Assembly: GCA_963759175.1 (NCBI GenBank)
Contig: CAVWXP010000007.1
Span: 62,001-126,000 of the forward strand
DNA: 64,000 nt
From: SZUA-442 sp963759175
GTDB lineage: Bacteria > Actinomycetota > Acidimicrobiia > Spongiisociales > UBA5794
Direction of reading: 5' to 3'
The notes below the pieces were generated by a model. That model searched no databases. It was not told the DNA's origin and saw nothing but the letters and a program-made list of their open reading frames with translations. Made by a program: the position numbers and the translations under genes. Numbering within the stretch: position 1 is the stretch's first letter; every line of letters begins with the position of its first letter. Positions 1 through 9,129 of the stretch are shown here, piece by piece.

Positions 1-1203
1 GGCACGAACGAGGTGTCGACGACCGGAGCGTTCACACGGTTGTTGCGAGGGTTGCTCCGTGACCCATCGATGGGGAACCGTGTCGTGCCGATCATTCCCG
101 ACGAGGGACGCACGTTCGGCATGGATGCGCTGTTCAAGGAGATCGGGATCTATGCATCCCAGGGCCAGCTGTACGAACCCGTCGACCACAACCTCATCCT
201 GTCGTATCGGGAGTCGACGGACGGCCAGATCCTCGAGCAGGGCATCACGGAGGCCGGGTCGACGGCGAGCTGGATCGCAGCGGCCACGTCGTATGCGACC
301 CGTGGTGTGCCGATGGTGCCGTTCTACACCTTCTATTCGATGTTCGGGTTCCAACGGGTCGGGGACCAGTTGTGGGGGGCGTCCGATGCTCGGGCACGCG
401 GCTTCCTGCTCGGAGCGACTGCAGGTAGGACCACGTTGTCCGGCGAGGGTCTCCAGCACCAGGATGGCCACAGCCACCTGTTGGCGTCGGTCGTGCCGTC
501 ATGTGAGGCCTATGACCCCGCGTTCGCCTACGAGATGAGCACGATCATCGAGGACGGCCTCCATCGCATGTATGGCGCCAACGAAGACGTGTTCTACTAC
601 CTCACCCTCTACAACGAACCCTATGTCCAGCCCCCGAAGCCAGCTGGAGCGGACGCGGGCATCGTGGAGGGGCTATACCGCTTCGCTGCGGCCCCCGATA
701 GGCCCGACGTGTCGGCGACGATCCTGTTCTCGGGTCCCGCCCACAAGGCAGCACGAGAGGCACAGGTCGAACTGGCCGAACACTTCGGCGTCGGGGCAGA
801 GCTGTGGTCGGTCACGTCCTACAAACGGCTCCGGGAGGAAGCGCTCGCCACACAGCGCTGGAACCGGCTGCACCCGACGTCGGAACAGCGAACGCCGTTG
901 GTCGCCGAGCGGCTCTCGGACTCCGCCGGACCCATTGTCGCGGTGACGGACTACATGCGCAGCGTCTCGGACCAGATCGCACCCTTCGTCCCGCGGACCT
1001 TCGTCTCGCTCGGGACCGATGGCTACGGTCGCAGCGACACACGCGAGGCCCTGCGCTCCTTCTTCGAGGTCGATACTCCCCACGTCGTCATCGCCGTGCT
1101 CAGTGCCCTCGCCGATGATGGTGTCGTTGACGCCTCCGTCGTCGGTGAGGCGATCGACCGATACGGCGTGGACACCGAGACCGCACCGCCCTGGCAACGT
1201 TGA
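1..1203 (+). CDS. aceE: Pyruvate dehydrogenase E1 component, homodimeric type, C-terminal part (5' cut by window)
   Basis: The E1 subunit decarboxylates pyruvate with thiamine diphosphate and passes the acetyl group to the E2 lipoyl domain. The frame is open from base 1 (reads GTNEVSTTG), so the gene starts outside the window. About 400 residues are visible, against roughly 900 for the family. Recognisable AceE segments are IPDEGRTFGMDALF, the region around ASQGQLYEPVD, and GLQHQDGHSHL; the end is the typical VSLGTDGYGRSDTR transketolase-C-like region. Single-chain E1 is usual in actinobacteria. The next gene is convergent, so this is the end of its transcription unit. Confidence 0.95.
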   Translation, partial: GTNEVSTTGAFTRLLRGLLRDPSMGNRVVPIIPDEGRTFGMDALFKEIGIYASQGQLYEPVDHNLILSYRESTDGQILEQGITEAGSTASWIAAATSYATRGVPMVPFYTFYSMFGFQRVGDQLWGASDARARGFLLGATAGRTTLSGEGLQHQDGHSHLLASVVPSCEAYDPAFAYEMSTIIEDGLHRMYGANEDVFYYLTLYNEPYVQPPKPAGADAGIVEGLYRFAAAPDRPDVSATILFSGPAHKAAREAQVELAEHFGVGAELWSVTSYKRLREEALATQRWNRLHPTSEQRTPLVAERLSDSAGPIVAVTDYMRSVSDQIAPFVPRTFVSLGTDGYGRSDTREALRSFFEVDTPHVVIAVLSALADDGVVDASVVGEAIDRYGVDTETAPPWQR

Positions 1204-1219
1204 GCCCGGCGCCGACCGG

Positions 1220-1867
1220 TCAGGGCATGTGGAGTGCGGCGATCACCTCGTCGTCGGATGTCTGACCGAAGTCCTCGTACCAGTACCCCACGGCGAGGAA
1301 TGGTTCGGGGGTCGCACACGTGACGAAGGCGTCGATCCTGTCGCCGAACAGCTCATCGGCGCCCGCTGGTGCGACCGGCACGGCAATGGTGACGCTGCTC
1401 GGCCCGTGTGATCGGATGGCGTCGACGGCCACCTGCATCGAGGCCCCGGTAGCGATCCCGTCGTCGACGATCACCACGTCGGATCCGGCGATAGACGGGT
1501 ACGGCCGGTCACCGCGATAGCGCTGCTCGCGCCGAGCGAGCTCGCGACGTTCACGGTCCTCCACGTCTGCGATCGCTTCCGGAGCGATGCCGAGGGCCTC
1601 GATGGTGGCACCGTCGAGGTATCGAATGCCGCCCGATGCAATGGCGCCCATCGCGAGCTCGGCATGCCCCGGAACGCCGAGCTTGCGAACGACGAAGACA
1701 TCGAAGGGAGCATCGAGAGCTCTGGCGACACCGACGGCTACCGGTACGCCGCCGCGTGGAAGGGCGAGCACCAGCGGATCGGGTCCGTTCCAGCCGGTAT
1801 CGAGGAGGACCCGGCCGAGGGCGTCTCCGGCTCGGTGTCGATCCCGGAATGGTCGTACGCGGTCCAT
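1220..1867 (-). CDS. Phosphoribosyltransferase-domain protein
   Basis: A 215-residue type I phosphoribosyltransferase-fold protein. The PRPP-binding loop VVIVDDGIATGAS lies near residue 130, and an N-terminal LALPRGGVPVA stretch is typical of the stand-alone PRTase family that often sits next to hydrolases or stress genes. The substrate base cannot be told from sequence. A GTG precedes the ATG, but AAGGAG four bases upstream of the ATG favours the ATG at 1867. It is convergent with aceE (16 bp gap). The cellular role is unknown; many relatives are predicted cytosolic salvage or regulatory enzymes. Confidence 0.85.
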   Translation of the reverse strand: MDRVRPFRDRHRAGDALGRVLLDTGWNGPDPLVLALPRGGVPVAVGVARALDAPFDVFVVRKLGVPGHAELAMGAIASGGIRYLDGATIEALGIAPEAIADVEDRERRELARREQRYRGDRPYPSIAGSDVVIVDDGIATGASMQVAVDAIRSHGPSSVTIAVPVAPAGADELFGDRIDAFVTCATPEPFLAVGYWYEDFGQTSDDEVIAALHMP

Positions 1868-1908
1868 CACGCTCCTTGCACTCCCCCACCGACACTACCC
1901 GGCGGCGA

Positions 1909-3084
1909 TCATGCCAGGAGCTGAGCCACCATCGGCGTCGGGAAACGGCAGCGGTGGCGGATCTCGCCGTACATCGCCGCGGTTCGAGCGGCCTCTGCTT
2001 CGATCAGGTTCCTCTCGTGGCCACCGACCTCGGTGAGCACCTCGAAGGCGATCTCACCATCGGGGCGTTGGGCCCATCCTCCCACGACGCGACCGTCGAA
2101 CCAGATCGTGGGTCCCGCGTTGCCGTTGCGGTCGAAGAGCATCGGGACGTGATCGGGAGCGAGGTACCAGGACCGTTGCTTCCACCCCATCGTCGTCGGA
2201 TCGAGCGATGGGAGGAACGCTACCGATCCCGGTGGACCCTCCTCCGGCCCCACGTCGCCGCCGAGGATGTAGCCGGTAGATCCGTCGTCGTGTCGCACCT
2301 CTCGAACGCCGGCAGCCTCCATGGCTGCGCCTGTCTGGGTCTTGGTCCAACCCGTCCACCACACGATGTCGTCTTGGGTGACCGGACCGAAGGAGCGCAC
2401 GTATAGCGACAAGAGATTCGATGCGGCGATCTCGACGGGTTGGTCGGTGAACGCGCCGGGCAACCAGGTGTCCATCGAAGCCCACGCGTACTGGCTGCTG
2501 ATCCAGGAGCCGACGGGTCGCGTCCTCACGATCGTCCCGTCGAAGCCCATCGCCAGAAGCACTCGCGTGTGCGCTGGGATGGTCGCGGGGCCCGCGGACA
2601 ACGGAACCACCCATGCAGGGGCTGTAGCACCGAGGTCCCGGGCGAGGATCGGGCCGCGCTCATCGATCGCGGCGGCGAGATCTCGCTTCGCTGCATCGAT
2701 CCATGCCAGGCCATCGGTCGCAACACCGTTCTCCTCGATCAGCTTCGCCAATCCTCTCTCCACGGAGTGCCCCAGCTTGCGGGTCGTCGAGTTGTGGGCG
2801 ATGTCGGCGGTGGCTCGAGTGAACACCCAGAGGGTCCTGCGCATGGCGTGGTGGCGCAGGAGCAACCGATCGTCGTACAGGGCGGCATCGATGGGTTCCG
2901 GTGATGGGTTGGGCATGCGCCCCATGATCGACAGGTACACCGTGGCCGGGTCCGATGAATGCAGTCCGACGAGATCCTCGACGATGGCGACGACGTCATC
3001 GGTCCGGCGATCGGTGCGCAATCGGTGGTTCCACACGAGCGCCTGACGACGCTCCCGATCGGTGATGTGGATGGGACCCGACAT
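1909..3084 (-). CDS. Winged-helix DNA-binding domain protein (HTH_42 / AlkZ-like family)
   Basis: 391 residues of the HTH_42 (PF06224, formerly DUF1006) family, which includes DNA glycosylases such as AlkZ/YcaQ that unhook interstrand crosslinks. Typical features are an N-terminal DDVVAIVEDLVGLHSSDP segment, RRTLWVF, and the late SLDPTTMGWKQRSWYL and WFDGRVVGGWAQRPDGE blocks. AlkZ catalysis uses a QxQ motif, which I do not see clearly, so activity is not assured. The open frame extends upstream to 3945, but that part lies antisense to the GT2 gene and looks non-coding. The ATG of MSGPIHITDRERR at 3084 is the sensible start. Confidence 0.85.
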   Translation of the reverse strand: MSGPIHITDRERRQALVWNHRLRTDRRTDDVVAIVEDLVGLHSSDPATVYLSIMGRMPNPSPEPIDAALYDDRLLLRHHAMRRTLWVFTRATADIAHNSTTRKLGHSVERGLAKLIEENGVATDGLAWIDAAKRDLAAAIDERGPILARDLGATAPAWVVPLSAGPATIPAHTRVLLAMGFDGTIVRTRPVGSWISSQYAWASMDTWLPGAFTDQPVEIAASNLLSLYVRSFGPVTQDDIVWWTGWTKTQTGAAMEAAGVREVRHDDGSTGYILGGDVGPEEGPPGSVAFLPSLDPTTMGWKQRSWYLAPDHVPMLFDRNGNAGPTIWFDGRVVGGWAQRPDGEIAFEVLTEVGGHERNLIEAEAARTAAMYGEIRHRCRFPTPMVAQLLA

Positions 3085-3192
3085 TGCGACCGAGTATGGC
3101 AGTCGTGCGATCGCCGCCGGCCAACGGCGTGCTTTCCCACCGCCTGATCGTCCATCTCGGCAATCTCGGTTCGATTCCGATAGCGTCGGCCC

Positions 3193-3921
3193 ATGATCAG
3201 GGTGCTGATACCGGCGTACAACGAGGCTGAGAGCCTCGACGACGTCCTCCCTCGGATCCCCGATTCCGTCGCCGGTCACGCGATCCGCACCCTCGTGGTG
3301 AGCGATGGATCGACCGACGACACCGTCGCTGTGGCCAGGCGCCACCTGTGCGATGTGGTGGAGCTCCCCAACAATCGCGGGAAGGGCGCAGCGTTGCGCC
3401 GAGGATTCGCCGAGGTCCGCGACGAGTCGCATGCCGCCCTCGTCCTGATGGACGCGGATGGACAACACGATCCGGACCGCATCGCCGACCTGTCGGCGCC
3501 CGTCCTCGACGGATCGGCCGACATGATCGTGGGGTCCCGCTATCTCGGTGCCGCCGGGCGCGGCTGTACGCCGTGGAATCGCTACGCCGTTCGATGCCTC
3601 ACGTGTGGCGTTCTCCGGCGTGCCCTTGGCATCACTGTCACCGATCCCTTCTCCGGGTACCGCGTCCTCGCCCCCAGCGCCGAGGCGGTCGCAACCTTCG
3701 AGGGCGATCGCTACGAGAGCGAACTGGAGCTGTTGTTCGCAGCCACCACCGCCGGGCTCGCCGTTGTCGAGGCGCCGATCAGGCGCATCTACACGGGCGC
3801 CACCTCCAAGATGGGGGTCCGGCACGGACGGCTGGGCGGAAGAATCGAGGTGGTGAGCGGATATGCGCGGACGATCATCCACCATGCCTCGCGCTCGCAC
3901 GTCGACGGAGTGGCGCCGTGA
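3193..3921 (+). CDS. Glycosyltransferase family 2
   Basis: 242-residue GT-A fold enzyme resembling dolichol-phosphate mannose synthase-like GT2 proteins. It has the nucleotide-sugar binding start VLIPAYNEAESLDDVL, VSDGSTDDT, a DADGQHDP metal-binding (DXD-type) motif, and the FSGYRVL segment. No membrane segments follow, so it is cytosolic or peripheral. Its stop codon overlaps the GTG of the next gene by four bases (GTGA), which suggests coupled translation with the acyltransferase. The pair may build and acylate a lipid-linked or secreted sugar; the actual substrate is unknown. Confidence 0.9.
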   Translation: MIRVLIPAYNEAESLDDVLPRIPDSVAGHAIRTLVVSDGSTDDTVAVARRHLCDVVELPNNRGKGAALRRGFAEVRDESHAALVLMDADGQHDPDRIADLSAPVLDGSADMIVGSRYLGAAGRGCTPWNRYAVRCLTCGVLRRALGITVTDPFSGYRVLAPSAEAVATFEGDRYESELELLFAATTAGLAVVEAPIRRIYTGATSKMGVRHGRLGGRIEVVSGYARTIIHHASRSHVDGVAP

Positions 3922-4700
3922 CGAACAACGCACGCGATGAAACACAGCAGGTCAGCCAGAGGATCGACCGTCTCGTGGAGGACTTCGCCGAGATCCTCGA
4001 CACCGGGGGCCTACCGGGTCGTGCCGAAGCGTTCCTGACTGCTGCCGACCTCCTCGGGGGATCCGTCATGGACAGCGGTGTCGTGCCGATGCCGAAGGAC
4101 CCGTTCAAGGGCAGGGCCCCGGAGCCCGAGGTCGATCCAGAGCTCCATCTCACCATGTTCTGGCGGATGTTCGACCGACACCCCGTGTCGATGGTGCAGT
4201 CGCTGGCGATACCCATCCGACGCCTGCTCGCACAGAAGATCTTCCGTCATTGCGGAGAGGGAGTGATCTTCCACCACAACGTGCTGTTCTCGAAGGGCTC
4301 GAACATCTCCATCGGCGATCACTCTCTCGTCAATCGCTACGCGATGCTCGACGACCGCGAGGCCATCGACATCGGATCGTTCGTGATGGTGGCTGCCGGG
4401 GTGACGATCGAGACCCATTCACATCCCTGGGACGATTTCTCGCTACCTATCGCCTATGCGGGCCGGTCCGGGCATCCCGTGTCGATCGACGACAACTCGG
4501 TGATCGGGTACAACTCCGTGCTCGTCGCGGGTGTGAGCGTGGGGTATCGCTGCATCGTTGGCGCAAACAGCGTGGTGACGAAGGACATACCGGACTACAC
4601 GGTCGCCGGGGGTGTGCCGGCGCGGCCGATCCGGACGATCGAACCGCCGGTCGACGGACCTATCTGGACGCCAGCGGACGGTCGGCCAACCGACGTGTGA
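3918..4700 (+). CDS. Left-handed beta-helix acyltransferase (hexapeptide repeat family)
   Basis: 260 residues. The C-terminal two thirds is a left-handed parallel beta-helix of the maltose/galactoside O-acetyltransferase type. Imperfect hexapeptides run from about residue 118, with the catalytic-type histidine region ETHSHPWDDF and the closing GGVPARPIR typical of this family. The first ~80 residues are helical and unassigned. The GTG start at 3918 overlaps the GT2 stop by 4 bases; an in-frame extension upstream is only the antisense shadow of the GT2 frame. It probably O-acetylates the product of the preceding glycosyltransferase. Confidence 0.85.
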   Translation: MTNNARDETQQVSQRIDRLVEDFAEILDTGGLPGRAEAFLTAADLLGGSVMDSGVVPMPKDPFKGRAPEPEVDPELHLTMFWRMFDRHPVSMVQSLAIPIRRLLAQKIFRHCGEGVIFHHNVLFSKGSNISIGDHSLVNRYAMLDDREAIDIGSFVMVAAGVTIETHSHPWDDFSLPIAYAGRSGHPVSIDDNSVIGYNSVLVAGVSVGYRCIVGANSVVTKDIPDYTVAGGVPARPIRTIEPPVDGPIWTPADGRPTDV

Positions 4701-4737
4701 TGTCGCCCAGTGCGCGGCGTCGGACGCTCCACCGTTC

Positions 4738-5274
4738 TCAGGTGTCGGTGGACTGCGGCCGCCAGAAGACAGCGAGCAGGGCGAGACCCCCGGCGAGGCC
4801 CATGAGGACGAGGCCGAAGCCGGCCCAACCGTCGAGGAGTTCGGCGATGGTGGACTCGCCGATCGTCACCGCTGCGTCCACCGAGAAGTCACCGGGACCA
4901 GCAACGGCGAGGGCGATGGCCGCAACGGACAACATCGCGACGTACTCGTAGCCCTCGACGTCGATCCCGTCACGCATGAAGGCAGTGATGAAGAAGCCTG
5001 CGACGCGGTGCACCGTCCAGAAGGCGACGAACATGATGCCGATGACGCCAGCAGCGGCAAGCCCTGTTCCCATGCCGACGATCAGGAGCAGCCCGGCACC
5101 GATCTCGGTGGCGGTCGATGCGAACCATTGGAATCCCGGCGCCCGGAATCCGAGTGTCCGGAACCATGCCGTCGTCTTCTCCCGTCCGAGGAGGTGCTTG
5201 ACGCCGTGGGCGAGGAATACGATGCCGAGGCCGATGCGTAGAACGAGCAGGCCGGTGCTGATGGGATCGGTCAT
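4738..5274 (-). CDS. DoxX family membrane protein
   Basis: 178-residue integral membrane protein with four predicted hydrophobic segments (about residues 8-24, 50-90, 105-125 and 150-172). The N-terminal LLVLRIGLGIVFLAHGVKH is the DoxX-family signature. DoxX proteins are linked to quinone-dependent redox or thiosulfate oxidation in some organisms, but most bacterial members have no proven role. AAGGAG lies five bases before the ATG at 5274. It is convergent with the acyltransferase gene and divergent from gapII. Confidence 0.85.
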   Translation of the reverse strand: MTDPISTGLLVLRIGLGIVFLAHGVKHLLGREKTTAWFRTLGFRAPGFQWFASTATEIGAGLLLIVGMGTGLAAAGVIGIMFVAFWTVHRVAGFFITAFMRDGIDVEGYEYVAMLSVAAIALAVAGPGDFSVDAAVTIGESTIAELLDGWAGFGLVLMGLAGGLALLAVFWRPQSTDT

Positions 5275-5535
5275 GGTGGCTCCTTCGTCGCTGCCATTGT
5301 GGCAACATCGACTGCCGTGCGCCTGATTCCGCGTGGTATCGGATGCATCCTCACCCCCGAACGGAGCGGAGCGCCCTCACGACCTTGGTACCTGGATGCC
5401 GCCCATGGCGATGTGTATGGGAACAGGACAGGCACCGGCCCGACGACCGCACGTTCCGACAGCCGCGACATCCGACCAGAATGGGGAAGTCAGCGCGAGC
5501 CGAGCACGGCACGCGGACGGATCGAGAGGAGCACC

Positions 5536-6552
5536 ATGAGCACGGTCAAGGTCGGCGTCGCAGGCTATGGAGTCATCGGCAACCGCCTCGCCGCCGGGAT
5601 CGCCCGGCAGGAGGACATGGAGCTCGTCGGCGTGGCCGATGTCGCCCCCACGCTCCCGGTCCAGGCCCTGAAGGCACGGGGCATGCCGTTCCCTCTCTTC
5701 GCCGCGATCCCCGGAGCGAAGGAGACCCTGGAGGAGGCAGGCATCCCCGTGACGGGATCGTTCGACGACCTCCTCGGCGAGGTCGACATCATGCTCGACT
5801 CCGCTCCGGGGGGCATCGGGGCCAAGAACAAGGAGCAATACCTGGCGGCCGGCGTCAAGGCCGTGTTCCAGGGAGGCGAGTCCGCCGAGGTCGCCGACGT
5901 CTTCTTCCACGGGACGGTCAACTACGAGGCCGGCTTGGGCGTCGACTACCTGAAACTGACCTCGTGCAACACGACCGGCCTCATCCGTGCCGTGGACGCC
6001 ATCCACAAGGTGTCGCCGATCTCGAAGACCTTCATCACCATCGTGCGTCGGGTCGCCGATCCCGGCGACACGCACCGCGGTCTCACCAACGTGCTCCAGG
6101 TCGACGCGGTCCCGAATCATCAGGCGGTGGACCTCATGAGCATCATGCCCGAGATCGAGGCGACGGGCATGCTCATCCACACCCCGGTCACGCACGGCCA
6201 CATCATCACGTTGTCGGTGACGCCGGAGCGTGACGTGTCGGTCGAGGAGGCGATCGAGGCCTTCCGAGCGTATCCGCGCATCAAGGTGGTGCGTATCGCT
6301 GACGGGTTCGACTCGAATGCCTCCCTGTTCCAGTGGGCTCGCTACATGGAGTATCCACGTGCCGACATGTTCGAGATCGGCTTGTGGGAGGAGATGGTCG
6401 GGAAATCCGGTAACGATGTCATCTTCGCCATCAACATCCCCCAGGAGTCGGTGACGATCCCCGAAACGATCGACGCGGTCCGTGCGGCGATGGAGATGCA
6501 GGCGACCGGCGCCGAGGCCGTCGCTGCGACTGACCGCTACCTGGGCATCTAG
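5536..6552 (+). CDS. gap: Class II (archaeal-type) glyceraldehyde-3-phosphate dehydrogenase
   Basis: 338 residues. It oxidises glyceraldehyde 3-phosphate to 1,3-bisphosphoglycerate with NAD(P). It matches the archaeal class II enzyme rather than bacterial GapA: a Rossmann start GVAGYGVIGNRLA, the catalytic cysteine in KLTSCNTTGLIR (archaeal SCNTTGL pattern), and a PVTHGHIITLSV segment with the class II catalytic histidine region. The start is the ATG at 5536, preceded by GAGAGGA; an upstream open stretch to 5299 has no coding character. Only three bases separate it from pgk, so the two successive glycolytic/gluconeogenic steps are co-transcribed. Confidence 0.93.
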   Translation: MSTVKVGVAGYGVIGNRLAAGIARQEDMELVGVADVAPTLPVQALKARGMPFPLFAAIPGAKETLEEAGIPVTGSFDDLLGEVDIMLDSAPGGIGAKNKEQYLAAGVKAVFQGGESAEVADVFFHGTVNYEAGLGVDYLKLTSCNTTGLIRAVDAIHKVSPISKTFITIVRRVADPGDTHRGLTNVLQVDAVPNHQAVDLMSIMPEIEATGMLIHTPVTHGHIITLSVTPERDVSVEEAIEAFRAYPRIKVVRIADGFDSNASLFQWARYMEYPRADMFEIGLWEEMVGKSGNDVIFAINIPQESVTIPETIDAVRAAMEMQATGAEAVAATDRYLGI

Positions 6553-6555
6553 CCC

Positions 6556-7794
6556 GTGGAGGGACCGCTGCGCATCCCGTCGAGCGCGGACGTCGAGGTC
6601 GCAGGCAAGCGGGTTCTGCTGCGCGTCGACATCAACGCCCCGATCGACCCCGAGACACGCAGGATCGTCAACGACGCCCGGATCACGAAGAGCCTGCCCA
6701 CGATCCGCGACCTCGCGGATCGTGGGGCGCGGCTCGTGATCATGGCGCACCAGGGCGATGCCCTCGACTACCACAACCTGGTGTCGACCGAGGAGCACGC
6801 AACACTGCTCTCCAACAAGCTCGGACGACAGGTGCAGTGGATCGACGATGTTGCAGGACCCGAGGCGCGACGTCGCATTGCCTCCCTCGAGGACGGCGAG
6901 ATCCTGCTGCTCGACAACATCCGCATCTACGGGGAGGAGCTCACAACGTTCGAACGCGACGTGAAGCTCGATCCGGAGGCCATGGCCGAGACGTATCTGG
7001 TGCGGCACCTCGCACCCTTGTTCGATCTGTACGTCAACGACGCCTTCGCCACGGCGCACCGGGCGGCGCCCTCGATGATCGCCTTCCCGCGGCTGCTCCC
7101 ATCGGCAGCCGGCCTTCTCCTCGCAGCGGAGGTGGAGGGCCTCAACGCCCTCCTCGATGCGCCCGCACGGCCGGCAGTGTTCGTCCTGGGAGGGCTCAAG
7201 GTGTCCGACGGCTTCTCGATGATGGGTCGTGTCCTGGGCGACGGTCTCGCCGACCGGGTGCTCACGGCAGGCGTCCTCGGGGAGCTCTTCCTGATGGCCG
7301 ACGGCGTCGACATGGGGGAACCGACGGAGGCCTTCATCGCCGAACGTGACCTCACCCGATACGTCGACGAGGCAAGCGCCCTGCTGGCGGAGCATCGCCA
7401 CCGGATCTCGGTGCCCGTCGATGTCGCCGTGGTCGTCGAGGGGTCGCGGCGCGAGTTGCCAGTCGCCGATCTACCCGTGGACCAGCTCATCGTCGACCTC
7501 GGTGCGTCGACGATCGCCTCGTACGAGGCCGAGATCGCATCCGCCGGAACGATCTTCGTCAACGGTCCGGCTGGCGCCTACGAGCATCCAGGCGCCGACG
7601 TCGGCACACGGCGGCTGTGGGCTGCGGTCGCCGCCTCGGATGCGATGACAGCGATCGGAGGCGGCGATACCGTCGCGAGCGCGAGCGCCTTCGTGGACCT
7701 CGACGACATCACCTTCGTGAGCACCGGCGGGGGCGCCTTGATCCGCTACGTGAGCGGCCAGTCCCTTCCGCTGTTCGAAGCGCTCCGGGGCTGA
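6556..7794 (+). CDS. pgk: Phosphoglycerate kinase (archaeal-like)
   Basis: 412 residues; transfers phosphate between 1,3-bisphosphoglycerate and ADP. Motifs visible are RVDINAPID (substrate-binding RVD.N.P), YVNDAFATAHR, GGLKVSDG (nucleotide/substrate lysine), and GGGDTVASA at the ATP site. Length and motif spelling (long insertion, GGLKVSDG) are closer to archaeal PGKs than to the bacterial ~395-residue form. It starts with GTG three bases after gap and has no obvious Shine-Dalgarno of its own, so it is probably translationally coupled. It ends 5 bases from the convergent ferritin gene. Confidence 0.93.
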   Translation: MEGPLRIPSSADVEVAGKRVLLRVDINAPIDPETRRIVNDARITKSLPTIRDLADRGARLVIMAHQGDALDYHNLVSTEEHATLLSNKLGRQVQWIDDVAGPEARRRIASLEDGEILLLDNIRIYGEELTTFERDVKLDPEAMAETYLVRHLAPLFDLYVNDAFATAHRAAPSMIAFPRLLPSAAGLLLAAEVEGLNALLDAPARPAVFVLGGLKVSDGFSMMGRVLGDGLADRVLTAGVLGELFLMADGVDMGEPTEAFIAERDLTRYVDEASALLAEHRHRISVPVDVAVVVEGSRRELPVADLPVDQLIVDLGASTIASYEAEIASAGTIFVNGPAGAYEHPGADVGTRRLWAAVAASDAMTAIGGGDTVASASAFVDLDDITFVSTGGGALIRYVSGQSLPLFEALRG

Positions 7795-7799
7795 ACGGA

Positions 7800-8297
7800 T
7801 CAGCCCGCTGCTGGGGGCCGGCCCGCGTACTCACGATCGAGCATGAGGATGGCTGCCGGATTGCCGTCGGCGAAACCGAGCTGGTCGACGATCTCCCCCA
7901 CCGAGGCCTCCTCTTCGATCTGCTCCGTGAGGAACCACTGGAGGATGGAGTACGACGCCGCATCCGACTCTTCCTGGGCGAGGCTCATCAGGCCCTCGAT
8001 GCTCGCCGTGACGCGTTGTTCGTGGCCGAGGGCGATCTCGAAGGCCTCGAGGGGGCTCGCCGGGAGGGTTTCTGGTGCCCCGATCGCGCCGAGTCTCACG
8101 TCGTTGCCCCGGTCGAGGACGAAGTCGAAGAACTTCATGGCGTGCATGCGTTCCTCATCTGCCTGGGCACGCATCCAGGATTCGAATCCGCTCAGGCTCT
8201 GCTCTGAGAAGTAGGCAGCCAGCTGGAGGTAGGCGTGTGAAGAGGCGAATTCCAGCGTGATCTGGTCGTTGAAGGCCTCGGTCAGTGCGTCACTCAT
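7800..8297 (-). CDS. Ferritin (non-heme iron storage)
   Basis: 165 residues, the usual length for bacterial ferritin (FtnA type). It stores iron by oxidising Fe2+ at a di-iron ferroxidase site inside a 24-mer shell. The ferroxidase ligands are recognisable in helix A (ITLEFASSHAYLQLAAYF), helix B (ADEERMHAMKFFDF, the ExxH pair), and later in EEESDAASYSILQWFLTEQIEEE-type helices. No heme-binding methionine pattern of bacterioferritin is apparent. The ATG at 8297 lies 14 bases after an AAGGAG; a TTG two codons upstream sits at a better distance and may be the true start. Confidence 0.92.
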   Translation of the reverse strand: MSDALTEAFNDQITLEFASSHAYLQLAAYFSEQSLSGFESWMRAQADEERMHAMKFFDFVLDRGNDVRLGAIGAPETLPASPLEAFEIALGHEQRVTASIEGLMSLAQEESDAASYSILQWFLTEQIEEEASVGEIVDQLGFADGNPAAILMLDREYAGRPPAAG

Positions 8298-8397
8298 CGA
8301 CAACGGTGCGTCTCCTTCGTCGCGTCCCACCACTGTAGGGAAGGACTGACCGGTCGCATCCGCGCCGGGGAGGGAGTCAACGACCGCGTCGAGCCGA

Positions 8398-9114
8398 TCA
8401 GCTGGAGGCCTGCCACACGGCCACGGGCGTCGCTTCGGATACGGCCACTCCGCCAGCGACCTCGACGGTCAGCGCCAGGACGGCGGGCTCCCCTTCGATG
8501 CGCAATGCGACCTCGTCGGGGTTGGCGCCGAGGAGACCGACGGAGACGATCTCGTCGCCTATGACCGACCACAGCTGGTAGGTCTCAGCGTCGGACAGCT
8601 GGGCGAGGCCGACCGAAGCCACGACGGCATTGCCGTCGGCATCGGTTGACACCGTTGCGGTGACGGCACCCGTTGTGGGATCCGCGAGTTCATAGACCGC
8701 AACATCCATCGATCCCGAGTTGGAGGTGGCGTTCACGATCGCGACGGATCCGATCACAGCCAGGAAGACGGCTGCAATGGCGAAAAGGGCAGGCCACGCG
8801 CGCGATCGAGGTTCCATCGTGACGACTGCGGCTTGGGGCGCGGGCGAGAAGTCATCAGAAGCTCCGGGGTGAGCCGACGCATCGTGGGTGGAAGAGGATG
8901 CTTCGTATGAGGCTATCGAGGCAGCGATCCTGTCCCAAACGACGGGTTCGGGGGGTTCTGGCGGGAAGCTCTCGACGAGGAGGCGGGCGACGTCCTCGGA
9001 TCCTCCGGGGACGGTGTCGTCGTCGCGAACGGCGCCGGGCACGTAGTCACGGCGTTCCGCATCTCGTGTCGACCCTGCGCCTTCGGAATCCGAGGGCGGC
9101 GTGTCGTTGTTCAT
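8398..9114 (-). CDS. RskA-type anti-sigma factor
   Basis: 238 residues. A cytoplasmic N-terminal part (1-105, rich in Asp/Glu/Pro) is followed by one membrane segment around 110-132 (WPALFAIAAVFLAVIGS) and an extracytoplasmic C-terminal domain matching the RskA (anti-sigma K) family, with its AETYQLWSV core. It lies 15 bp downstream of the ECF sigma factor gene and is surely its partner, holding the sigma at the membrane until a signal triggers release, as known for SigK/RskA. No HxxxCxxC zinc anti-sigma motif is present. The releasing signal is not evident from sequence. Confidence 0.88.
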   Translation of the reverse strand: MNNDTPPSDSEGAGSTRDAERRDYVPGAVRDDDTVPGGSEDVARLLVESFPPEPPEPVVWDRIAASIASYEASSSTHDASAHPGASDDFSPAPQAAVVTMEPRSRAWPALFAIAAVFLAVIGSVAIVNATSNSGSMDVAVYELADPTTGAVTATVSTDADGNAVVASVGLAQLSDAETYQLWSVIGDEIVSVGLLGANPDEVALRIEGEPAVLALTVEVAGGVAVSEATPVAVWQASS

Positions 9115-9129
9115 GGTCAGGTGTCCTTG

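Noticed and set aside
3085..3945. N-terminal extension of the HTH_42 protein by 287 codons
   Set aside because: Lies antisense to the GT2 gene and has no relation to the family.
5377..7401. 674-codon open frame on the minus strand opposite gap-pgk
   Set aside because: Antisense shadow of GC-rich coding sequence; no family, composition typical of shadow frames (His/Arg/Asp-rich).
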